NCBI GenBank assembly: GCA_049644265.1
Contig: JBARRO010000113.1
Span: forward strand, 1 to 27,562
Source: JBARRO01 sp049644265
GTDB taxonomy: Bacteria > Bacteroidota > Ignavibacteria > UBA10030
Direction of reading: 5' to 3'
Length of the DNA stretch: 27,562 nucleotides
Under the pieces are notes generated by a model. It was not told where the DNA came from. It did not search any database and worked only from the letters and a program-made list of their open reading frames with translations. Positions 8,962 to 15,948 of this stretch are shown one piece after another. Within the stretch, counting starts at the first letter, position 1. The number at the start of each line of letters is the position of its first letter. The translations under genes were made by a program, and so were the position numbers.

Positions 8962-10227
8962 ATGAAAACAACCGCTCTGAGGCTCTACGGCAAGAACGAT
9001 TTGAGACTTGAATCGTTTGAGTTGCCGGAAATAAAGGATAACGAAGTGCTCGCAAGTGTGGTCACCGACAGCGTCTGCATGTCAACCTACAAGGCCACCC
9101 TCCAGGGAAGCGAGCACAAAAGAGTTCCTAAAAATGTTTCAAGCAATCCGATTATCGTCGGACATGAGCAATGTGGAACGATCTTACAGGTTGGCAACAA
9201 GCTGAAGGACAAATTCAAGGTGGGAATGAAGTACAGTGTGCAGCCGGCAGTAAACTATCCGGGACGGGAAACCGAGGCAGTGGGGTATTCGTACCGATAC
9301 GTCGGCGGGGATGCCACAACGGTCATCATCCCATCAGAAGTTATTGAAATGGATTGTCTGATTCCCTACGCCGGGGATTCATTTTACAACGCATCGCTTT
9401 CAGAGCCGATTTCCTGCATTCTTGGAGCCCTCAACTCTCAATTCCACGAGAAGCCCAATGCGTATGCACATGAAATGGGAATCAAGAACAACGGCTGTCT
9501 GGCACTGCTCGGCGGCGCCGGCCCGATGGGGCTGGGATTTGTTGACCTCCTCCTCAACGGCAGGCGGAAGCCGCGGCTTCTCGTCGTGACTGACATCGAC
9601 AACGTCAGGCTCAATAGAGCTGAAAAGCTCTTTCCCCGGGAAGAAGCATCAAAAAAAGGGGTGAGACTGGAATTCATCAACAGCTCGGGCAAGGACGCTC
9701 TTCGCAACATTGTGGAACCGACCAGTAACGCCGGATACGATGATATCTTCGTTATGGTCCCCGTTCCCGCTGTTGCTGAGCAGGCCTCGCAACTGCTCGG
9801 ATACGATGGTTGCCTGAACATCTTTGCAGGTCCTACTGATAAAGCCTTCGGTGCGTTTGTCAATCTCTATCAGGTGCACTATAACAAGCACCACATCATG
9901 GGGACGACAGGGGGAAATGCCGCCGATATGCGCGAAGCGTTGGATTTAATCGGACGGGGGTTGATCAATCCTGCTGTCATGATAACGCATGTTGGCGGAT
10001 TGGATTCGGCAAGCGAAACGATCAAGAATCTCCCGAAAATCCCGGGCGGGAAGAAACTAATCTATACCGGCATTTCTCTCCCTCTCACCGCAATTGACGA
10101 TTTTGAAAGAAAGGGCGCAACCAAACCCCTGTTTAAGGAGCTCGCACTCATTATAAATAACACTCGGGGAATCTGGTCGAAAGAAGCTGAGGATTATCTG
10201 TTACGCAATGCGGAGACAATTAACTGA
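8962..10227 (+). CDS. Zinc-type MDR dehydrogenase, sorbose-1-phosphate-reductase-like
   Basis: A 421-residue medium-chain dehydrogenase/reductase, probably cytoplasmic. The N-terminal GroES-like domain has DSVCMSTYK, GHEQCG and later SEPISC, consistent with a catalytic zinc; the four-cysteine structural zinc lobe is not seen. The nucleotide-binding domain has LALLGGAGPMGLGF followed by the acidic strand end VVTDID. The N-terminal pattern resembles L-sorbose-1-phosphate reductases, which reduce a ketose phosphate to a hexitol phosphate. The frame is open to an upstream ATG at 8917, but that overlaps E1; the ATG at 8962 has GGAGAG at 8951-8956, which starts at the last base of the E1 stop. With the polyol dehydrogenase at 2732 it suggests sequential oxidation or epimerisation of a sugar alcohol or its phosphate (inference). 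Confidence 0.75.
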   Translation: MKTTALRLYGKNDLRLESFELPEIKDNEVLASVVTDSVCMSTYKATLQGSEHKRVPKNVSSNPIIVGHEQCGTILQVGNKLKDKFKVGMKYSVQPAVNYPGRETEAVGYSYRYVGGDATTVIIPSEVIEMDCLIPYAGDSFYNASLSEPISCILGALNSQFHEKPNAYAHEMGIKNNGCLALLGGAGPMGLGFVDLLLNGRRKPRLLVVTDIDNVRLNRAEKLFPREEASKKGVRLEFINSSGKDALRNIVEPTSNAGYDDIFVMVPVPAVAEQASQLLGYDGCLNIFAGPTDKAFGAFVNLYQVHYNKHHIMGTTGGNAADMREALDLIGRGLINPAVMITHVGGLDSASETIKNLPKIPGGKKLIYTGISLPLTAIDDFERKGATKPLFKELALIINNTRGIWSKEAEDYLLRNAETIN

Positions 10228-10254
10228 ATTTGAACCGTAGAACGGGAGCTAGCC

Positions 10255-11481
10255 TTGAAGAAACATGGTTTTCCAGGACTCATCTTTGCGCTGTTCCTCT
10301 GTCCTCCTTTTGCCATTGCGCAAACCCTGACGCAAGGTATTGCGCCGCAGAGGATTGTTCTCAATCTGACAGCCGATCCCGCACACGGCATGGCAGTAAC
10401 TTGGCGGACAAATGCAGAGGTAAAACATCCCTTGGCGCAAGTTGCTGTATCCGGTGATTGGACAGAGTTCCAAGGCAACGTCCAGGCCACAAAGGCTACA
10501 TCCGAAAAAGTCAGGCTAGATACGAAGGCAGTCGGATTTTCGCATTCTGCGATACTGGATGGGCTGAAACCCAACCAGACGTATGCCTATCGGGTCGGAG
10601 GCGATTCGGTCTGGAGCGAATGGAATCAATTCACCACCGCTAAGGACGAACGTGCCCCGTTCGACTTCGTCTTTCTTGGCGACCCCCAATATGAAATAAA
10701 AAATCTTTGCTCACGGATATTCCGACAAGCACTCATCACCGCCCCCGGTGCAAAGTTCTGGCTGCTTACCGGAGACTTGATGGATCTGCCCCAGTATGAC
10801 AGATTTTGGGTTGAATGGTTCTCTGCAACTGGATTTATTCATTCCATTGTGCCCAGTATTGTCGCCCCGGGCAGCCATGAGTATGCCTTGAAGACAGGCA
10901 GCGAGGTGCGATGGGATGTTTTTTGTCCGACATGGAATGCACATTTTACCTTTCCCCGAAATGGACCGAAAGGATCAGAAGAGAAGGTTTACTACATCGA
11001 TTATCAGGGCGTGCGATTTGTCATCCTCGATTCGCAGATGGCCTTGAAAGAACAATCCGAGTGGCTCGAGAGTGTCCTGGGAACAAATCCAAACAAATGG
11101 ACGATCGCGGCGTTTCACGAACCGGTCTTCTCCATAGCGAAAGACCGCGATGAGCGCCATACACGGGATGCGTTTATGCCTCTCATCGACAAGTATTCGG
11201 TCGATCTGGTTCTCACAGGTCATGATCACGGATATGCGAGAAGCAAGAAACTACGAGGGGGAAGGGTCGTCGGCGAGAACGAACACGGGACCATCTATAT
11301 AGTGTCTGTATGTGGTCCCAAGTCTTATGACCACAATCCGCAGTACGATTCTCTCATGGTGAAAACCGGAGTTCATCAGCAATTATTCCAGGTTATTTCA
11401 ATGCAGGGCAACAGACTCATGTACAAATCCTATTCCGTAACGGGCAAGCTCAATGATTCCTTTGAGCTGGAAAAACAATGA
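10255..11481 (+). CDS. Exported PAP-like metallophosphoesterase, variant active-site motifs
   Basis: A 408-residue third phosphoesterase of the cluster. The start is TTG, with GGGAG at 10244-10248, six bases upstream. A signal peptide covers ~1-23 (ends AIAQ). A fibronectin-like N-terminal domain follows (PAHGMAVTWRT; LKPNQTYAYRVGG). The calcineurin-like catalytic domain has GDPQYE, TGDLMD, PGSHEYA, FHEPVFS and TGHDHGYARS. Compared with the canonical series the first motif has Gln for His and the third reads GSHE rather than GNHE, so the metal site may be adjusted. It starts 27 nt after the MDR gene and is probably in the same transcript. A phosphoesterase role is likely; activity with these substitutions is not certain. 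Confidence 0.85.
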   Translation: MKKHGFPGLIFALFLCPPFAIAQTLTQGIAPQRIVLNLTADPAHGMAVTWRTNAEVKHPLAQVAVSGDWTEFQGNVQATKATSEKVRLDTKAVGFSHSAILDGLKPNQTYAYRVGGDSVWSEWNQFTTAKDERAPFDFVFLGDPQYEIKNLCSRIFRQALITAPGAKFWLLTGDLMDLPQYDRFWVEWFSATGFIHSIVPSIVAPGSHEYALKTGSEVRWDVFCPTWNAHFTFPRNGPKGSEEKVYYIDYQGVRFVILDSQMALKEQSEWLESVLGTNPNKWTIAAFHEPVFSIAKDRDERHTRDAFMPLIDKYSVDLVLTGHDHGYARSKKLRGGRVVGENEHGTIYIVSVCGPKSYDHNPQYDSLMVKTGVHQQLFQVISMQGNRLMYKSYSVTGKLNDSFELEKQ

Positions 11482-11596
11482 CTGGACGGTGACCCCTTTC
11501 GATTGGGCCTTAGCAGAGACGGAGCATCATTCGCATGGCTTATGAAGGGGTACTAGAAGACTTTCAGACAATTTGGAAAATCGGCCGGCCACACAA

Positions 11597-12265
11597 ATGA
11601 ACGATACTCTTCAACGATTGATGCGATGTGTCGCATCTGGAAAGATCAACAAGTCTTCTCCGTATCCGCCAGAGCTCCAAGATCAGGATGGTGCGGATGA
11701 ACTTTGCATGGCAGCGCTTCAGGAGGGAATCGCTCCGCAAGACATACTGAACAAAGCGTTGATTGTAGGTATGTCAAAAATCGGAGAGCAGTTCGCCAAA
11801 GGTCAGGTGTTTGTCCCGGAAGTACTCATCGCCGCAAAAGCCATGAATGTCGCCCTGAAACACCTGAGGCCGTTCTTTGCTTCGGGTCAGATAAAACGGA
11901 AGGGAGTCTTTGTCGTGGGAACCGTATTGGGAGATTTGCATGATATCGGCAAAAATATCCTCGCCATGGTCATCAAGGGCGCCGGCTGGGAAGTGATTGA
12001 TCTGGGCACGGACGTAAGCGGAGAGCGTTTTCTCGAGACGATCGCTCGATATCCCGGCTGCGTGGTAGGCCTCTCTGCCTTGCTGACAACCACCATGATC
12101 AATATGGGGACAATCGTGAAGGAAGTGAAAAGGAAACATCCCGAAACAATCATGTTGGTCGGTGGAGCACCCTTATCGCATGAGTTCTGCAAAACAATAG
12201 GCGCCGATTTCTATTCACCCGACCCACATGGAGCGGTAGAATTCCTTCGCACACATGCCGCATGA
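11597..12265 (+). CDS. Cobalamin-binding corrinoid protein (methyl carrier)
   Basis: A 222-residue protein with the two-part fold of MtaC/MtbC-like corrinoid carriers. A helical cap domain spans ~1-90 (ALQEGIAPQDIL...VGMSKIGEQFAKGQVFVPEVLIAAKAM). A Rossmann B12-binding domain follows, with the base-off ligand motif D113-x-H115-x-x-G (DLHDIG), then GLSALLTTTM and VGGAPLSHEF, the usual DxHxxG...SxL...GG series. The cobalt alternates between methylated and reduced states while it shuttles a methyl group between methyltransferases. The frame is open to a TTG at 11573, but the ATG at 11597 gives the normal N-terminus; neither has a good ribosome site. The end overlaps the next gene by ATGA, a sign of translational coupling. 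The methyltransferase partner is probably the UroD-like protein at 4023. Confidence 0.9.
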   Translation: MNDTLQRLMRCVASGKINKSSPYPPELQDQDGADELCMAALQEGIAPQDILNKALIVGMSKIGEQFAKGQVFVPEVLIAAKAMNVALKHLRPFFASGQIKRKGVFVVGTVLGDLHDIGKNILAMVIKGAGWEVIDLGTDVSGERFLETIARYPGCVVGLSALLTTTMINMGTIVKEVKRKHPETIMLVGGAPLSHEFCKTIGADFYSPDPHGAVEFLRTHAA

Positions 12266-12984
12266 TTCAATCCATGGTTGATATGAAGGTAGAGCAACAC
12301 ACGTTCACCTATGCTGAGCTGAACATCTTAAAGGCATCGATGGCCGAGATCATGGGGTATCCATCTGCGTCACTGCCCCACTTTTTGATGAAACCAATTG
12401 ACGTAGCATTCGAACTGGGCGAAACACTGACCGGCATCGAGGGGGGATACAGGATCATCGATTCCGTATGTTGGAACAATGATGAATGCACGCTGGTGGC
12501 AGACGGGATTTTACTCAAGCCCGAGAGAATCGTGTACCAACAGATTAAAAGGGCAAGCGCTGTGGCGGTATTTGTTTGCACTGCAGGAGAAGCCGTTGCG
12601 GAAAAATCAAAACAATGCATCACCGAGGGTGACCTCTTAACTGGCTACGTTGTTGATTCATTCGGTTCTCTGGTGGTTGAAACGGCAATGGATAGGCTCC
12701 AGAACATCCTTCAGGATCAGCTCATTGCAGGTGGTTTGAAGATGACAAATAGGTACAGTCCAGGGTATTGTGGTTGGGATGTTGCCGAGCAGAAGAAGGT
12801 GTTTGGCCTGTTGCCCGAACATTGTTGTGGAGTAGAATTAAGCAGTTCGTGCATGATGAATCCGATCAAATCCGTAAGCGGCATTATCGGAATTGGAAGG
12901 TCGGTCAAGTTTCGTCCATATGCTTGCGAGATTTGCAACGCAACCAGCTGCGTCTATAAACACCTGCACCTTAAGAGACAATAA
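12262..12984 (+). CDS. MetH-type B12 activation domain protein (corrinoid reactivase-like)
   Basis: A 240-residue protein resembling the C-terminal AdoMet-binding activation domain of cobalamin-dependent methionine synthase, here stand-alone. The AdoMet motif R-x3-G-Y is present as RYSPGY (R164, G168, Y169). It is followed by VFGLLPEHCCGVELSSSCMM and PIKSVSGIIGIG, matching the domain's conserved tail. A C-terminal cysteine set not found in MetH (C222-x2-C225-x4-C230-x3-H234) could hold a metal or Fe-S cluster. By analogy it would remethylate the inactive Co(II) corrinoid of the upstream carrier using AdoMet and an electron donor. Overlap by 4 nt with the corrinoid gene supports a direct partnership. 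An alternative is a structural chaperone for corrinoid loading. Confidence 0.85.
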   Translation: MIQSMVDMKVEQHTFTYAELNILKASMAEIMGYPSASLPHFLMKPIDVAFELGETLTGIEGGYRIIDSVCWNNDECTLVADGILLKPERIVYQQIKRASAVAVFVCTAGEAVAEKSKQCITEGDLLTGYVVDSFGSLVVETAMDRLQNILQDQLIAGGLKMTNRYSPGYCGWDVAEQKKVFGLLPEHCCGVELSSSCMMNPIKSVSGIIGIGRSVKFRPYACEICNATSCVYKHLHLKRQ

Positions 12985-13028
12985 CTGGCCGATGAATTTC
13001 GAGGCCCACAAATCGAAGTGAGGAAACG

Positions 13029-14297
13029 ATGAAAACAAAGTTTGCGGTTGGAGCTGCGATCATTTCTTGTTTCCTGGGATGCCCGGAGATGTTCTCTCAA
13101 GGGAACGTCACGCCAACAAGCAATGGAGCGAATCAAAATCGCTCCCTGGTGGATCTCATGAATTTGATCACGGTTCACCAAATGAAGGATAATGAGCTGA
13201 CCAACGGGGAGTGTCGCAAGGGCGATTGGGATGTCGTGAAAAAATCGGGGCTTCCGAAAGCCATGTACTGGTCCTACACGACCGGCGTGACGCTCTTGAC
13301 CATGCAACGTGTCTACGATATTACACACGACGAACGGATATTGGACTTTGTGAACAAGAACAACCGCATCTCGGCAGATCACTACGCGTACCTGTGCTGG
13401 CAAAAAACGGAGTTCGGCACGGTCTGGAAGACCGCGGGATTAGAAAAACTCTGGCGGCTTGATATGCTGGATGACTGCGGATCCATGGGAGCGGCAATTC
13501 TGGAGACACACTTGCGACACGGCGTCGAGTTCACTCTCCATGTCAGCAAACTTGTGGACATCATCGGAAACTTCGTCACAAATGTACAATATAGACTGAA
13601 CGATGGAACATTCTGGAGGCCCAATAGTCCGGACGGTCAGACTATCTGGGCAGATGATTTGTACATGAGCCTGCCTTTTCTCATCAGATGGGCGGAGTAC
13701 AAGAACAACCCCTCCCTCCTGAATGATGCCGCACAACAGATCATCAGCTACGCATCGTTGCTGCAAGACCATGACGGAGTCTGGTTTCATGCCTATTTTG
13801 TTGACAAGAAAACCCCCAGCTGCTGCAAATGGGGACGAGCAAACGGATGGGTGGCAGTGGCCATCGCGGAAGTCCTTTCTGTGCTGCCCAAGGATCATCC
13901 AAAGTACAAACAGGTGTTGGAAATCTGCAAGAAACAGCTCGACGGACTTATCAGATATCAATCCAGCGACGGCCTTTGGCATCAAGTGCTTGATCATCCC
14001 GAACTAACCTGGGGGACGGAAACGTCCTGCAGCGCGGCATTTACGTATGCGATTGCCAGGGGACTTAACAAAGGGTGGCTGGATAAATCGTATGCGCCGG
14101 TGGTGACAAACGCCTTGGGAGGTCTGAAGCTCCGGATCAACGAGGCAGGTGGAATAGACAAGGTGTCCAGAAGCACCTCCATCGGAAACGATCTGACATA
14201 CTACAATGAACGGCCGACGCGAGATGACGACTATCATGGAAACGGTTTAATGCTCTTCGCATTGACTGAGGTGTATGCGATGCAGAAGGGCAAGTAA
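13029..14297 (+). CDS. Exported GH88/GH105-family unsaturated uronyl hydrolase
   Basis: A 422-residue (alpha/alpha)6-barrel hydrolase similar to unsaturated rhamnogalacturonyl hydrolases (YteR type). These remove the 4,5-unsaturated uronic acid left by polysaccharide lyases. Family landmarks: WSYTTGVTLLTMQRVYDIT, LDMLDDCGSMGAAI and WADDLYMSLPFL (the Asp residues that act in water activation), WGRANGWVAVAIAEVL, ETSCSAAFTYAIARG and YHGNGLMLFAL near the end. The N-terminal ~24 residues form an export signal; a lipobox-like FLGC occurs, so it may be a lipoprotein. GAGGAA precedes the ATG by 3-4 nt. It lies 44 nt after the B12 activation gene and 44 nt before an oxidoreductase. Its presence ties the cluster to breakdown of a uronic-acid-containing glycan. 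Linkage specificity cannot be read. Confidence 0.85.
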   Translation: MKTKFAVGAAIISCFLGCPEMFSQGNVTPTSNGANQNRSLVDLMNLITVHQMKDNELTNGECRKGDWDVVKKSGLPKAMYWSYTTGVTLLTMQRVYDITHDERILDFVNKNNRISADHYAYLCWQKTEFGTVWKTAGLEKLWRLDMLDDCGSMGAAILETHLRHGVEFTLHVSKLVDIIGNFVTNVQYRLNDGTFWRPNSPDGQTIWADDLYMSLPFLIRWAEYKNNPSLLNDAAQQIISYASLLQDHDGVWFHAYFVDKKTPSCCKWGRANGWVAVAIAEVLSVLPKDHPKYKQVLEICKKQLDGLIRYQSSDGLWHQVLDHPELTWGTETSCSAAFTYAIARGLNKGWLDKSYAPVVTNALGGLKLRINEAGGIDKVSRSTSIGNDLTYYNERPTRDDDYHGNGLMLFALTEVYAMQKGK

Positions 14298-14341
14298 ATC
14301 CAACGATCCCAACCTCAAGATACTCATTCAGAGGAGACGAC

Positions 14342-15823
14342 ATGAAGCACAATTCCGAAACAGGGTTGAATGACCTCTCCCGCAGAGACTTTATCAAGCT
14401 GACAGCGGCCTCAGGAGCCGGAGCATTATTATCGAACCGTGGACTGGCAAACGATACTACATCGCTCGGTGCGAAAAAACGCTACGCGATTGTCGGTGTG
14501 GGCGGAAGAACAGAGATGTGGCAATCCGGCCTTTACGAGTTCTTTCAGGATACGACCGAGGTGGTGGGATTTTGCGATACCAACATCGGCAGACTAAAGT
14601 TTTACCAGGCCTTCGCCAGGAAGGCCACTGGAAGAACCGTCCCAATGTACGAGGCAAAGGACTTCGACAGGATGATTCAGGAAACGAAACCGGATACGGT
14701 TATTGTCACGACCGTTGACAGTTTCCATCATCAATACATTGTTCGTGCGATGCAACTTGGTTGCGACGTCATCACGGAAAAACCGATGACCAACACGGAA
14801 GAGAAATGTCAGCAAGTCATCGACGCCCAAAGACAATACGGCAAGAACATTACGGTGAGCTTCAATTACCGCTATTCGCCGGCGAGGACACAGGTAAAGG
14901 ATTTGCTTATGAGCGGTGTTGTTGGCGACATCCTGTCAACGGATTTCCATTGGATGCTGAACACCCACCACGGGACCGACTACTTCCGACGATGGCACAG
15001 CATGAAAAAGTTCTCAAACGGTTTGATGCTCCACAAAGCAACCCATCATTTCGATCTGATGAACTGGTGGCTCTCCGCGGTGCCGGTGTCCGTGAGCGCA
15101 ATGGGTAAGAAGGAGTTTTACACACCGGAAATGGCAAAACGGCTTGGACTATCGGGTTATCACGAGCGATGTCGCACCTGTCCGGAAAAAAGCAAATGCG
15201 CCTTCGAGCTTGATCTCGCCGCAAACGAGAACTTAAAAGCGCTCTATCTGGACAATGAACAGTATGATGGTTACTTTAGGGACCGGTGCGTTTTCAGGCC
15301 TGAAATCGATATCGAAGACACGATGAACGTCCTAGTCAAGTACAGCAACAGTGCCACCCTGAGTTACTCGCTCAATGCATTCAATTCGTGGGAGGGTTAC
15401 TACGTGATCTTTAATGGCACCAAGGGACGGCTTGAGCATAAAATCGAGGAAATGGTGTACGTCTCGGGCGACGGCGGGGTGCAAGGGGGAATAAAACCCG
15501 GCGGAGAGTACACCAAAATATTTCCCATCAGAGGTGCAGCGCAAGACATTCAAGTCTGGCAAGGCGAAGGTGGACACGGGGGCGGTGATATTCTCATGCT
15601 TCATGACATTTTCGATCCGGTCAAGAAAGCCGATAAGTACTTGCGCTGTGCCGATCAACGGGCCGGAGCGTATTCGTTACTAACCGGAGTCGCGGCAAAC
15701 ATTTCCATGAAAACCGGTAAGGAGATGAAGATCGATGACCTCGTGCAGAATATTGGAATGCCGGAGTACCCCGCGATGCCGAATCACACGGACTCCGTCC
15801 CCATGCCGGATAAGAGTCTGTAG
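14342..15823 (+). CDS. Tat-exported Gfo/Idh/MocA family oxidoreductase
   Basis: A 493-residue NAD(P)-dependent sugar oxidoreductase with a twin-arginine signal (SRRDFIKLTAASGAGALL, R14-R15). It therefore folds in the cytoplasm with cofactor and is exported. The Rossmann region reads RYAIVGVGGRTEMW; the family EKP motif is in VITEKPMTNTEE; the active-site helix reads HKATHHFDLMNWW. An inserted cysteine group (C277-x2-C280-x5-C286, in CRTCPEKSKC), with another Cys in FRDRCVF, could bind zinc or a cluster. GAGGAG lies 5 nt before the ATG. Members of this branch occur next to GH88/105-type hydrolases and may epimerise, oxidise or open glycosidic sugars by redox chemistry. The exact reaction is unknown. 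Confidence 0.85.
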   Translation: MKHNSETGLNDLSRRDFIKLTAASGAGALLSNRGLANDTTSLGAKKRYAIVGVGGRTEMWQSGLYEFFQDTTEVVGFCDTNIGRLKFYQAFARKATGRTVPMYEAKDFDRMIQETKPDTVIVTTVDSFHHQYIVRAMQLGCDVITEKPMTNTEEKCQQVIDAQRQYGKNITVSFNYRYSPARTQVKDLLMSGVVGDILSTDFHWMLNTHHGTDYFRRWHSMKKFSNGLMLHKATHHFDLMNWWLSAVPVSVSAMGKKEFYTPEMAKRLGLSGYHERCRTCPEKSKCAFELDLAANENLKALYLDNEQYDGYFRDRCVFRPEIDIEDTMNVLVKYSNSATLSYSLNAFNSWEGYYVIFNGTKGRLEHKIEEMVYVSGDGGVQGGIKPGGEYTKIFPIRGAAQDIQVWQGEGGHGGGDILMLHDIFDPVKKADKYLRCADQRAGAYSLLTGVAANISMKTGKEMKIDDLVQNIGMPEYPAMPNHTDSVPMPDKSL

Positions 15824-15853
15824 TACCTTTTCGCTTCGTCGTCGTTGTTCTTA

Positions 15854-15914
15854 ACGCGGAGCCGCAAAGAGCCCGGAGGAATGAAGGCCGCCAGGTTCTT
15901 TGTGGACTCCGCGT
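15854..15914. repeat. Intergenic imperfect inverted repeat (hairpin)
   Basis: Left arm 15854-15870 and right arm 15897-15914 are near-complementary (ACGCGGAG near the left outer edge pairs with CTCCGCGT on the right, and CAAAGA pairs with TCTTTG nearer the loop), with a ~26-nt spacer. It fills most of the 125-nt gap between the Gfo/Idh gene and the polyferredoxin gene. It has no T-run, so it is not a standard rho-independent terminator. The CGGAG...CAAAGA / TCTTTG...CTCCGCG composition recalls palindromic intergenic repeats dispersed in many bacterial genomes. It marks the boundary between the catabolic cluster and the redox genes. Confidence 0.5.
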
Positions 15915-15948
15915 CCTTGCATTGAAAGCCAAACGTAACTCTTGAGCC

